Positions 9,040-17,857 of a stretch of DNA of 64,000 nucleotides are shown piece by piece; the stretch's first letter is position 1; the number at the start of each line of letters is the position of its first letter. This DNA comes from Algiphilus sp. (lineage in GTDB: Bacteria > Pseudomonadota > Gammaproteobacteria > Nevskiales > Nevskiaceae): the NCBI RefSeq assembly GCF_023145115.1, contig NZ_JAGLEJ010000016.1:123628-187627 (forward strand), in the 5' to 3' direction. The notes under the pieces are model-generated. The model had not been told where the DNA came from, searched no databases, and worked only from the letters and a program-made list of their open reading frames with translations. The position numbers were made by a program, and so were the translations under genes.

Positions 9040-12000
9040 TCAGGCCCGGCCGCGGGCCGTACCGGCGGTGCCGCCCACGGCGGCCCGCGCCACCCCGGCG
9101 CTCCAGCGCGCCAGGTCGTCCAGCAGCGTGTAGACCAGCGGCAGCGCCAGCAGGGTGAGGATGGTGGCGGTGAGCAGGCCGCCGATGACGGCGCGCGCCA
9201 TCGGGTAGTAGGGCGGCCCCTCGCCGCCGATGGCGACGTCACCCAGCGCCAGCGGCACCATGCCGAGGATGGTGGTGAGCGCGGTCATGACGATGGGTCG
9301 CAGGCGCTCGCGCCCGGCGACCAGCAGCGCCTCGGTGCGCTCGACGCCCTCGCGGCGCAGGCGCTGCACGAGGTCGATCAGCACGATGCCGTTGTTGACC
9401 ACGATGCCCATCAGCACCAGCACGCCGATCAGCGCCATCACCGTGAAGCTGGTGCCGGTGGCGGCGAAGAACCAGAACACGCCGATCACCGCGAAACCCA
9501 CCGACGAGACGATAGCGCTGGGCGCGAGCCAGGACTCGAACAGCGCCGCCATGATGAGGTAGATGAGCGCGAGCGCCAGCAGCATGTTGACCATCATGGC
9601 GTTCATGGCCTCGGCCTCGCGGTCGAAGGCGGCGCCGAAGGACCAGCCGGTGCCGGGCGCGAAGGTCCAGGCATCTAGCAGCCCGGCGATGGCCGCGCGC
9701 GCATCCTGCGGCGTCACGTCCTCGGCGGTGGTGAACTGGAGTTCCACCGCGGTGCGTCGGTCGTGCCGCGAGATGCGATCCGGCGCACCGCCGAAGCCGA
9801 GCTCGGCGACCTGATCGAGGGTCAGCCGCTGCCCGTCCGCACCCTGCAGCGGGAGGCTGCGCAGCGCGTCGATGTCGGCGCGGTCGGATGCGCGCAGCTC
9901 CAGCAGCATGTCGTGCTCGCCGCCCGGTCCGCGCAGCGGGTCGAGCTCGGCGCCGCGCAGCGCGCCCGCCACCACCTCGGCAACGTCCTGCGCGCTCAGG
10001 CCGAAGTTCTGCGCACGCTCACGAATGACGCGCACGCGCAGTTCCTCGGCGCTGGCGAGATCCTCGGCGCCCACGGTGGCGATTTCGGGGAGCCCGCGCA
10101 GCACCGGCTCGAGCGCCTGCGCCATCGCGGTCACCGCCTCGACCCCGTCGCCGTGAATGCGCACCGCCATCGGATCGGCCTGCCCGATCCGCCCCGACTG
10201 GAAGCCGGGGCGGCCGATGGCGATGGGCGGCAGCGCCTCCAGGATGCGCTCGCTGATGCGCTGACTGCTCTGGGTGCGCGCATCCTCGGGGAGCAGGCTG
10301 ATGACCGTCTCGGCGCGGCTCTGACGATAGTGCGTATAGATGCCCTCGATCTCGTAGGCGACCCGGTTGGCCAGCAGGTGCGCCTCGATGGGCTCGACCG
10401 CCTGCGCGCGGACGGTGTCGAGGGCATAGCTGCCGTGCAGGTTGTAGCGCAGCTCGATCTGGCTGGCCTCCTCGCGCGGGAAGAGGTCGATGCGCACCCA
10501 CTGCGCCGGAAGCGCCACGCTGGCGACGAAGGCGATCACCAGCAGCGTGGTGATCAGGCGATGCGACAGCGTCCAGGCGAGCAGACGCTCGTAGCCGGCC
10601 GGCACGCGCTGCAGCCACGCCGGCACGCGCGGGGGTCGCGGCGCCGGCAGGCGTGCAGTGAGCTGCGGAATCAGCAGCAGGGCCACCGCCAGCGACGCCG
10701 CGAGGGATACCGCGATGGTGACCGCCACGTGCGACAGGTAGATGGTGACCTGGTTCTCGGCGCCGACGATGTTGGGCAGGAAGACGATCGCCGAGGTCGC
10801 GGTCCCGGCCGTGACCGCCAGCGCCACGCGGCGCACGCCCGACAGCGTCGCGTCGCGGGCGTCGGCGCCCGCCAGACGGTGGCGGTGCACCGACTCGCTG
10901 ACCACCACGGCATTGTCGACCAGCATGCCCACCGACAGCATGAGCCCGGTCAGCGTCAGCACGTTGAGCGAGTAGCCGGCGAAGTACATCACGCCCAGGG
11001 TCACCGTCAGCGAGAGCGGCACGGCAGCGGTGACCAGCAGGGTCGTGCGCCACTCGCGGACGAAGGCGTAGAGCACGACCAGCGCGAACAGCGCGCCCAG
11101 CAGGCCGGCCTCGACGAGATCGTCCAGCGAGCTGCGCACATCGTCGGCAGCGTTGAAGCGCACCTGCACGTCGAGATCGGACAGCGCCGGCACCTCGCGC
11201 ACGCGCGCGATCTCGGCGAGCGCGGCATCGGCCACCGCGACCAGATTGGCGTCGGAGGCCTTGTAGACGTTCACCCCCACCGCCGGCCGACCGTCGACGC
11301 GCCGCCCCTCCTCCGGAACCGGCTGGGCCAGCCGCACGTCGGCGATGTCGCCGAGCCGCAGGCCGTCGTCGCGAATGATCTGCGCGCGCACTGCCTCGAC
11401 GCTGTCGAGCTGGCCATCGAGGCGCAGGCGATAGCGGCGATGGTCGCTGTCCAGGTGCCCGCCGGCGCGCTGGAAGTTGGCGCGACGGAGCCGGGCCGCG
11501 AGCTCGGCGAGCGCGATGTTGTGCGCCGCCATGCGCGCCGCCGACAGCGCGATGCGCACCTCGTCCGGCTGCACGCCGTAGATCTCGACCTGCGAAACCC
11601 CGGGCTGGCGCTCGATGGCGCGCACGAAATGGCGCTCCAGCAGCTCGTAGGCATCCGACAGATCGCGCTCCGCGGACAGACGCAGGTTGAGCACCGGCAG
11701 CGACCCGGAATCGAAACGGCGCACGCTGATGGTGGTCACGTCATCCGGGAACAGCGAGCGCGCCGCTTCCAGTCGGTCGCGTACCTCCATGCTCATGCGC
11801 GAGAGATCGGTGTCCCAGCCGAAGTGCACGAAGATGCTGGCACCGTCCGAGCTCGACCGGCTGCGCATGCCCTCGATGTTGCCGACCGTGGCCAGCGCGT
11901 CCTCGGCGGGTCGGGTGATGCGGCGCTCGATCTCGCTGGGGGTGGCATTGCGGTAGGGGATATCGACCGCAAGCGCGGGATAGCTGATATCCGGCAGGAA

Positions 12001-12105
12001 GGCCAGCGGCACCCGCTGCCCGCCCACGAGGCCGGTGACGAAGAGCAGCACGAAGAGCATGCTCACCCCCACCGGCCGCGCCACCGCCCAGGCGGTCGGG
12101 CTCAT
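9040..12105 (-). CDS. RND efflux transporter permease, second pump subunit
   Basis: Inner-membrane RND pump of 1021 residues with 12 helices and two large periplasmic loops. The ATG at 12105 overlaps the stop of the first RND gene by four bases. The proton-relay positions are unusual: helix 4 reads GMLVDNAVVV (Asp-Asn instead of the AcrB Asp-Asp pair) and helix 10 reads GIVVNNGIVLID (Asn where AcrB has Lys940). This D-N/N pattern is found in a subset of RND pumps, and contrasts with the intact partner upstream. The pair probably forms a mixed trimer or two alternative pumps sharing one adaptor. No outer-membrane channel gene is adjacent. Confidence 0.92.
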   Translation of the reverse strand: MSPTAWAVARPVGVSMLFVLLFVTGLVGGQRVPLAFLPDISYPALAVDIPYRNATPSEIERRITRPAEDALATVGNIEGMRSRSSSDGASIFVHFGWDTDLSRMSMEVRDRLEAARSLFPDDVTTISVRRFDSGSLPVLNLRLSAERDLSDAYELLERHFVRAIERQPGVSQVEIYGVQPDEVRIALSAARMAAHNIALAELAARLRRANFQRAGGHLDSDHRRYRLRLDGQLDSVEAVRAQIIRDDGLRLGDIADVRLAQPVPEEGRRVDGRPAVGVNVYKASDANLVAVADAALAEIARVREVPALSDLDVQVRFNAADDVRSSLDDLVEAGLLGALFALVVLYAFVREWRTTLLVTAAVPLSLTVTLGVMYFAGYSLNVLTLTGLMLSVGMLVDNAVVVSESVHRHRLAGADARDATLSGVRRVALAVTAGTATSAIVFLPNIVGAENQVTIYLSHVAVTIAVSLAASLAVALLLIPQLTARLPAPRPPRVPAWLQRVPAGYERLLAWTLSHRLITTLLVIAFVASVALPAQWVRIDLFPREEASQIELRYNLHGSYALDTVRAQAVEPIEAHLLANRVAYEIEGIYTHYRQSRAETVISLLPEDARTQSSQRISERILEALPPIAIGRPGFQSGRIGQADPMAVRIHGDGVEAVTAMAQALEPVLRGLPEIATVGAEDLASAEELRVRVIRERAQNFGLSAQDVAEVVAGALRGAELDPLRGPGGEHDMLLELRASDRADIDALRSLPLQGADGQRLTLDQVAELGFGGAPDRISRHDRRTAVELQFTTAEDVTPQDARAAIAGLLDAWTFAPGTGWSFGAAFDREAEAMNAMMVNMLLALALIYLIMAALFESWLAPSAIVSSVGFAVIGVFWFFAATGTSFTVMALIGVLVLMGIVVNNGIVLIDLVQRLRREGVERTEALLVAGRERLRPIVMTALTTILGMVPLALGDVAIGGEGPPYYPMARAVIGGLLTATILTLLALPLVYTLLDDLARWSAGVARAAVGGTAGTARGRA

Positions 12106-15100
12106 CCCGGTCGCGCTCCGCGCTCCACCAGCGAATAGACCGCCGGCAGCACCACCAGCGTCAGCAGCGTCGACACCGAGATGCCGCCGATCAGTGTCAG
12201 CGCCAGCGGACGGCGCAGCTCGGCGCCCTCGTCGCCGCCGAACAGCAGCGGCGCGAGGCCGAGCACGGTGGTCAGCGTGGTGATCAGGATGGCGCGGAGC
12301 CGCACGCGCGCCGCCTCCGCGATGGCGGCGTCGGGCGCGAGCCCGTCGGCGCGCAGCCTGCCGGCGAGATCGATCATGACGATGCCGTTCTTGACCACGA
12401 TGCCGGCGAGCACGATGAAGCCGATCAGCGCCACCACATTGAGCGTGCTGGCGGTGGCCCACAGTGTCAGCACGGCACCGATGCCGGCCAGCGGCACCGT
12501 CAGCAGGATGACCAGGGGCTGGCTCAGCGACTCGAACTGCGCGGCCATGATCAGGTAGACCACGAACACCGCCAGGGTCAGCGCCAGCAGGCCGCTCGAC
12601 AGGCTGGCATCGAGCTCGTCGGACTGCCCGGTGACCCGGGCATCGACCTCGGCGGGCAGGTCCATCGCCGCGATGTCCGCGGCCAGTGCCGACGCCGCCG
12701 CCCCGAGGCTGTCATCGGCCGGTCGTGCCGACACCACCGCCACGCGACTGCCGTCGGCGCGGCGGATCTCGGCCGGGCCGCGCTCGCGGGTCACGTCGGC
12801 CACCGCGGACAGCGGCAGGGCCGCCCCCCCTGCGGCCGGATTCACCGGCAGCGCGCGCAGCGCCGCGATGTCGCTGCGCAGCGCGTCGCCGCCGCGCACG
12901 CGGATGGCGATCTCGCGGTCGGGCAGGCGGTAATGCGTGGCCACCAGCCCGTCCACGGCGTTGGCGACGGTGTCGGCGATGCCCGCGCTCTCCAGCCCCA
13001 GCGCCGAGGCGCGCTGGGTGTCGAAGTCGACGCGCAGCTCGGGCTGCCCGCGGCGCGCGTCGTTCTCGACCTCGCCGTACCCGCGCGCATGCAGCATGGC
13101 TTCCACGCGTGCCGCCGCGGCGATCAGCGTGTCGAGGTCGTAGCCCGCCAGCTCCACGGCCAGCGGCGCGTCGAAGTTGAACAGGGTGGGCTCGGTGAAT
13201 CGATAGTCGAGCTGACCGAAACCGTCGAGCGCGCGCGCCACGGCGGCGCGCACGACGGTCTCGGGAACGCCGGCGTCGCGATCGAGGCGCACCGACAGCT
13301 CGGCCTCGAAGTCAGCGCCGGTCTCGGCGCTGAGATTGAGTCGCGTGCCGACTCCGGCGCTGCCGTAGACGCCGGCCACGCCGGCGACCGATTCCGCGGC
13401 ACGCGCCGCACGGGCGGCCACCTCGTCGGTGCGCGCCAGTGGCGTGCCCGGCGGAAGGGTCAGGTCGACGCGGAACTCGTGCTGCGCGAAGGGCGGGATC
13501 AGCGACACGCCGATGCGCGGCAGCAGGGCCAGCGCCAGCAGCCCGAGCAGCAGGGCGCCGGCGACAACGGTGGCGCGATGGGCCAGGCTGACGCGCAGCA
13601 CGCGGTCGTAGCCCGCCGCAACCCGGCCGTGGCCGCGACGGAAGCCCGCCGATGCCGCCGTCAGCACGCGCAGCACCGGCCGGACGGCAAGCGCGGCGCC
13701 GCGATGGAGCGGCCGCATCAGCCGGCCGACGCGGCGCGCCCCGGCCGGGGCGGACGCATCCGCGCTCGCGCCACCGCCCCGCGCCGCAAGCGCCGGGATC
13801 AGGGTCAGCGCCACCATCATCGAGACGATCAGCGCACCGCTGATCACCACCGCCTGGTCGGCGAAGAGCTGGCCGGCAACGCCCTCGACGAAGACCAGCG
13901 GCAGGAACACCGCCACCGTGGTGGCGGTGCTGGCGATGACCGGGCCGGCCACCTCGCGCGTGCCGTCGATCGCCGCGTCCAGCGTGCTTGCGCCCGCATC
14001 GCGGCGCCGCGCGATGGCCTCCAGCACCACCACCGCGTCGTCCACCAGCATGCCGATGGCGAGCGCAAAGCCGCCGAGCGACATGACGTTGAGACCGATG
14101 CCGGCCGCGCCCATGATGCTGAAGGTGGTGATCACCGCCACCGGGATGGTCAGCGCGATCACCGCAGTGATCCAGCCCCGGCCCAGGAACAGCCAGAGCA
14201 CCGCCACCGCCAGCAGACCGCCGAGGACGGCCGCGGTGCGCACCTCGTCGATGGCCGCGCGGATGAAGCGCGACTGGTCGAACAGCGGCTCCAGCGCGAA
14301 GCCGGCGGGCAGCTCACCGGCCAGCGCGTCGAGTGCCCCGCGCGCGGCATCGGCCACCGCCACGGTGTTGGCATCGCCTTCCTTGTAGATGGCGATCTCG
14401 ACCGCTTCGACCCCGCCGACGCGGAAGACCGTGTCGCGCTCCGCAAAGCCCTCGCGCACCTCGGCGACGTCGCGCACGCGCAGGTCGCGGCCGCCGCGAC
14501 GCTCGATGATGGTGTCGCCGATCTCGCCGATGCTGGCGAAGGGGTTGAGCGTGCGCACCAGGTAGCTGTTGGTGCCCTGCTCGACCTGCCCGCCGGAGAT
14601 ATTGGCGTTCTCCGCGGCGAGCCGGTCGCCGATGCGCTGCAGCCCGATGCCGAAGCGGGCCAGGCGCTCGACATCGGCAACCACGGCGATCTCTTCCTCC
14701 AGACCGCCGGCGATCTCCACCGCCGCGATGCCCGCCACCGATTCCAGCGGCCGCGCCACCGCGTCCTCGGCCAGCCGCCGCAGCCGTTTCAGCGCTTCGG
14801 GATGCTCGGCGCCGTCGGCGCGCACCAGCGCGTAGCGCACGATGGGATCGCCCCCGGGATCGAAGCGCAGCACCACCGGGCGACCGGCATCGCGCGGCAG
14901 GGTCAGCGCATCCAGGCGCTCGCGCACGTCGAGCACGGCCTCCGCCATGTCGGTGCCCCAGTGGTAGCGCAGCGTGACGTCGGCGCGCCCGATCTGCGAG
15001 CGCGACTCGATCCGGCGCAGCCCGCGCACCGCCCCCAGGGTTTCCTCCAGCGGTCGCGCCAGCAGGGTTTCGACCTCCTCGGGTGCCGCTCCGGGCAGTT

Positions 15101-15254
15101 CCGCCTGCACGGTGACCGTGGGATAGGACAGATCCGGCAGCAGGGTCACCGGCAGCCGGCCGGCCGCGACCAGTCCGAACAGCACCAGGCCGATGAAGAC
15201 CTGGGTCACGGCGATGGGTCGCCGGGCGCTGCCGGCGATCAGGGCGTGCAGCAT
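12102..15254 (-). CDS. RND efflux transporter permease, first pump subunit
   Basis: AcrB/MdtB-like RND pump of 1050 residues. The first helix region (PIAVTQVFIGLVLFGLVAAG) is followed by the usual LPVTLLPDLSYPTV entry to the periplasmic porter domain. The proton relay looks complete: helix 4 GMLVDDAVVVLEAI (Asp-Asp) and helix 10 GIVVKNGIVMIDL (Lys). A basic, Ala/Pro-rich cytoplasmic linker lies mid-protein between the two halves (about residues 500-540). It follows the adaptor gene with a four-base gap and overlaps the second pump gene by four bases, so all three form one operon transcribed leftwards. Confidence 0.93.
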   Translation of the reverse strand: MLHALIAGSARRPIAVTQVFIGLVLFGLVAAGRLPVTLLPDLSYPTVTVQAELPGAAPEEVETLLARPLEETLGAVRGLRRIESRSQIGRADVTLRYHWGTDMAEAVLDVRERLDALTLPRDAGRPVVLRFDPGGDPIVRYALVRADGAEHPEALKRLRRLAEDAVARPLESVAGIAAVEIAGGLEEEIAVVADVERLARFGIGLQRIGDRLAAENANISGGQVEQGTNSYLVRTLNPFASIGEIGDTIIERRGGRDLRVRDVAEVREGFAERDTVFRVGGVEAVEIAIYKEGDANTVAVADAARGALDALAGELPAGFALEPLFDQSRFIRAAIDEVRTAAVLGGLLAVAVLWLFLGRGWITAVIALTIPVAVITTFSIMGAAGIGLNVMSLGGFALAIGMLVDDAVVVLEAIARRRDAGASTLDAAIDGTREVAGPVIASTATTVAVFLPLVFVEGVAGQLFADQAVVISGALIVSMMVALTLIPALAARGGGASADASAPAGARRVGRLMRPLHRGAALAVRPVLRVLTAASAGFRRGHGRVAAGYDRVLRVSLAHRATVVAGALLLGLLALALLPRIGVSLIPPFAQHEFRVDLTLPPGTPLARTDEVAARAARAAESVAGVAGVYGSAGVGTRLNLSAETGADFEAELSVRLDRDAGVPETVVRAAVARALDGFGQLDYRFTEPTLFNFDAPLAVELAGYDLDTLIAAAARVEAMLHARGYGEVENDARRGQPELRVDFDTQRASALGLESAGIADTVANAVDGLVATHYRLPDREIAIRVRGGDALRSDIAALRALPVNPAAGGAALPLSAVADVTRERGPAEIRRADGSRVAVVSARPADDSLGAAASALAADIAAMDLPAEVDARVTGQSDELDASLSSGLLALTLAVFVVYLIMAAQFESLSQPLVILLTVPLAGIGAVLTLWATASTLNVVALIGFIVLAGIVVKNGIVMIDLAGRLRADGLAPDAAIAEAARVRLRAILITTLTTVLGLAPLLFGGDEGAELRRPLALTLIGGISVSTLLTLVVLPAVYSLVERGARPG

Positions 15255-15258
15255 GCGC

Positions 15259-16380
15259 TCAGCCTTGCTCGCCGCCGGGCGGCGCCGCCTCGGCAGCGGC
15301 GATGTCGCTCAGGCGCATCCCGTCGCGCAGACCGCCGACACCGCTGACCACGACGCGCTCGTCGCCGGAGAGGCCGGCCGTGACCTCGACCCGCCCCGCC
15401 GAACGGTAGCCCAGCGCCAGTTCGGTGCGGCGTGCCACCAAGCCGTCGTCCGCCGTCTCCGCGGTGAACACGAAGGCCGCGCCGTCCTCGCGCTGCACCG
15501 CAGCCTCCGGCACCGTGAGCACGTCCTCGCGGCGATCGAAGACCACCGCCACGCGCACGAACATGCCCGGCATCAGCGTGGCCCCGGCACCGTCCACGGC
15601 GACGGTCACCGCCACCGTGCCGGTGTCGGCGTCCACCGCCGGGCTGATGCGCGCGACCTCGCCGCTGAAGTAGCGCTCGGGCAGCGCGTCGGCGCGCAGC
15701 TCGGCGGGCTGGCCGACGGCGAGCTGCGCGACGTCGCGCTCGGGTACCGCCAGCGTGGTCTCCAGCGTGTCCAGATCCACCACCCGGAAGGCGGCCTCCC
15801 CGGCGGCGATGGTGTTGCCGAGGCGGATATGGCGCTCCGCGATCCGCCCCGGGAACGGGGCGCGCACGGTGGCCTCGCGCACGGTCAGGGCGGCCAGCTC
15901 GTACTCGGCGCGGGCCGTCTGGAGGTTCGATACCGCCTGCTCGTGCTCGTCGTCCGAGATAAGCTCGCGCGCCAGCAGCCGTTCGGCCCGTTCGGCCTCG
16001 GCCTGGCGCTGGCGATAGAGGGCCCGGGCGCGGTCGGCCTCCAGCGCCAGCCGTTCGTCATCGAGCCGGGCCAGGGCCTGCCCCTGCTCGACGCGATCGC
16101 CGACCTCGACCCGGATCTCGGCGATCGCTCCGCCCACCCGCGCGGCGACCTCGGCATCGCGCCGCGCCACGAGGGTGGCGGTCCCCTGCCAGCTGGCGGT
16201 GACGCTGTCGCGCGCTACCGGAGCGAGCGCCACCGGAAGCGGCCGCGCCGCGGCATCGCCCGTCACGGGGGGCGTGCGCGGCGGCGCGTCGCGCCCGCAG
16301 GCGGTCAACGCGAGGGTCAGCGCGAGGGCGCCGAGCAAGCAGGCGCCACGCTTCTCGCGTAGCATCGACGGAACATGCAT
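15259..16380 (-). CDS. RND efflux periplasmic adaptor lipoprotein
   Basis: Membrane-fusion adaptor of about 373 residues that bridges the RND pumps and an outer-membrane channel. Signal segment ACLLGALALTLALTAC ends in the lipobox LTAC. The order of parts is canonical: barrel-sandwich half (ATLVARRDAEVAARVGG), a coiled-coil hairpin rich in Glu/Arg (about 110-190), second lipoyl half (TVREATVRAPFPGRIAERHI) and beta-barrel region. ATG 16380 is used (AAGGGA 11 bases upstream on the minus strand); ATG 16365 is an alternative that also keeps the lipobox. The start lies only 15 bases from the divergent slyD start, so its promoter must lie within slyD. Confidence 0.88.
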   Translation of the reverse strand: MHVPSMLREKRGACLLGALALTLALTACGRDAPPRTPPVTGDAAARPLPVALAPVARDSVTASWQGTATLVARRDAEVAARVGGAIAEIRVEVGDRVEQGQALARLDDERLALEADRARALYRQRQAEAERAERLLARELISDDEHEQAVSNLQTARAEYELAALTVREATVRAPFPGRIAERHIRLGNTIAAGEAAFRVVDLDTLETTLAVPERDVAQLAVGQPAELRADALPERYFSGEVARISPAVDADTGTVAVTVAVDGAGATLMPGMFVRVAVVFDRREDVLTVPEAAVQREDGAAFVFTAETADDGLVARRTELALGYRSAGRVEVTAGLSGDERVVVSGVGGLRDGMRLSDIAAAEAAPPGGEQG

Positions 16381-16395
16381 TTTCAGGTGAATCCC

Positions 16396-16884
16396 TTGCA
16401 AATCACCGAGCGAACCATTGCCGAATTCCACTACACCCTGACCAACGATGCCGACGAGGTGCTCGATTCGTCGCGCGACCGTGAGCCGATGCGCTATCTG
16501 CACGGCGCGAACAGCATCGTCTCAGGACTCGAGCAGGAAATGGAAGGCAAGCAGGCCGGCGATAAGTTCCAGGTAGAGGTCGCGCCCGAGGACGGCTACG
16601 GCCCGCGGGTCGAGCAGCTGGTGCAGAACGTGCCGCGCTCCGCCTTCGAGGGCATCGACGAGATCGCGCCCGGCATGCGATTCCGCGCCGAGACCCAGCA
16701 GGGTCCCGTCACGGTGACCGTCACCGAAGTCGGCGACGAAGAGGTCACGGTCGACGGCAACCACCCGCTCGCGGGCGAGACGCTGCACTTCGACATCGAG
16801 GTCGTCTCGGTGCGCGAGGCCAGCGAGGACGAGGTCGAGCACGGCCACGCCCACGACGAGAACGGCGAGCACGCCGAGCACTGA
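16396..16884 (+). CDS. slyD: SlyD-type FKBP peptidyl-prolyl isomerase
   Basis: Cytoplasmic peptidyl-prolyl cis-trans isomerase/metallochaperone of 162 residues. The FKBP fold is interrupted by the insert-in-flap domain (PEDGYGPRVEQLVQNVPRSAF region) and ends with GNHPLAGETLHFDIEV, diagnostic of SlyD/FkpB-type proteins. A His/Glu-rich tail (HGHAHDENGEHAEH) is the presumed metal (Ni/Zn) binding site. I choose the TTG at 16396 because AGGTGA stands five bases upstream and the product then begins MQITERTIAEFHYTLT, aligning with known SlyD N-termini; the upstream ATG 16375 would add seven residues without a ribosome site. A strong hairpin follows the stop. Confidence 0.9.
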   Translation: MQITERTIAEFHYTLTNDADEVLDSSRDREPMRYLHGANSIVSGLEQEMEGKQAGDKFQVEVAPEDGYGPRVEQLVQNVPRSAFEGIDEIAPGMRFRAETQQGPVTVTVTEVGDEEVTVDGNHPLAGETLHFDIEVVSVREASEDEVEHGHAHDENGEHAEH

Positions 16885-16891
16885 GCCGGCA

Positions 16892-16922
16892 GCGGGGGCG
16901 GTGACACGATCACCGCCCCCGC
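16892..16922. terminator. bidirectional hairpin terminator between slyD and GFA gene
   Basis: Perfect 13-bp stem GCGGGGGCGGTGA (16892-16904) paired with TCACCGCCCCCGC (16910-16922) around a five-base loop. It begins seven bases after the slyD stop and ends one base before the convergent GFA gene's stop codon, so it can serve both transcripts. There is no clear U-run. Confidence 0.75.
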
Positions 16923-16923
16923 A

Positions 16924-17409
16924 CTATTCGAAGGATTCGAGCCCGTTGCGCTGGTGCCACTCCGCCAGCGAACAGTCCGGATAGGCCGTGGCCACATCGT
17001 CCCGCGGCCCGGGCTCGAGCGGCACCCACGGCGCAGCAGACCCGGTCATCAGATGCAGATGATGCGGCGCGACTGGCAGCGGGGTGTCGATGGCCGACGC
17101 AGCCGGATGCACCAGTTCCGGCCAGCGCGGATCCCAGACCCAGAGGGCGCTTCCGCAATGCGCGCAGAAGTGGCGCTGACCGGGGCTGCGGCTGGCCTCG
17201 TCCGGGCCGGTGCGCGCGCGGTAGACGCTGATCGCGTCGCGTCCCTCCACCGTGAGCGTGCTGTTGTCGGCACCGATATTGATCGCGTAACCGCCGCCGC
17301 CGGCGGTCTTGCGGCAGATCGAGCAGTAGCAGCGGGCGAAGGGCACCGGATGCGGCGCATGCACGCGGAAGCGGACCGCGCCGCAGTGACAGGATCCGTC
17401 GAGCCACAT
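16924..17409 (-). CDS. GFA family (glutathione-dependent formaldehyde-activating-like) protein
   Basis: Zinc-binding GFA/CENP-V family protein of 161 residues. Cys motifs are at the expected places: GSCHCGAVRF (structural zinc), ARCYCSICRKTAGGG (CxxC plus downstream RK) and HFCAHCGSALW (CxxC). Family members bind glutathione adducts or act on small carbonyl compounds; the actual substrate here is unknown. ATG 17409 (MWLDGSCHCGAV) is preferred over an upstream in-frame ATG at 17451, because family proteins start a few residues before the first CxC. Convergent with slyD; divergent from the zinc-ribbon gene at 17519. Confidence 0.88.
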   Translation of the reverse strand: MWLDGSCHCGAVRFRVHAPHPVPFARCYCSICRKTAGGGGYAINIGADNSTLTVEGRDAISVYRARTGPDEASRSPGQRHFCAHCGSALWVWDPRWPELVHPAASAIDTPLPVAPHHLHLMTGSAAPWVPLEPGPRDDVATAYPDCSLAEWHQRNGLESFE

Positions 17410-17518
17410 GGCATCGGCTCCGATGAGGGGAGGCGCCCATTGTGCGCGCATTACCGGCGCGACAGAACTGCCGCATGCTGCTACGGTCCAAGATGCGTGA
17501 GTCGAGCCGGAGCATGCG

Positions 17519-17857
17519 ATGGATTACAAGGATCGTCTTGGCGACACCCTGCGGCGTCGGGAGCAGGCCGACGAGAATCGCTACTTCGCGGCACTGGAGC
17601 GACACCGCCGGGAGGCGCGGCAACAGGGCCCCGACAGGATGGACGACTCCGGGCCCGCGTCATCGGCGGAACCGGCGGAGGGCCACTGCCCGCGCTGCGG
17701 CGTGACGCTGGCGCCGGCCCGGGTCGGCACGCTGGACGTGCACCAGTGCCGGCACTGCGGCCGCGTCTGGCTCGATCGCGCCGCGCATCGCCCGTTCCCG
17801 GGCAGCGACTTCCGGGGCTGCATGTACTACGTCGAGGCGTTATTCCGCGCGCGCTGA
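17519..17857 (+). CDS. zf-TFIIB type zinc-ribbon protein
   Basis: Small protein of 112 residues. The first ~50 residues are charged and probably helical (YKDRLGDTLRRREQADENRYF). The second half is a zinc ribbon, CPRCGVTLAPARVG...HQCRHCGRVWLDRA, with the four Cys and the WLD that typify the zf-TFIIB family of bacterial ribbon proteins. The molecular role is unknown. The stop codon region overlaps the presumed start of the nuclease gene, so the two are likely co-transcribed and perhaps coupled. Confidence 0.8.
   Translation: MDYKDRLGDTLRRREQADENRYFAALERHRREARQQGPDRMDDSGPASSAEPAEGHCPRCGVTLAPARVGTLDVHQCRHCGRVWLDRAAHRPFPGSDFRGCMYYVEALFRAR

Noticed and set aside
9763..15347. Two long plus-strand open frames antisense to the RND genes (about 790 and 800 codons)
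   Set aside because: Low-complexity His/Arg/Gln-rich products, no ribosome sites; shadows of the RND coding frames.
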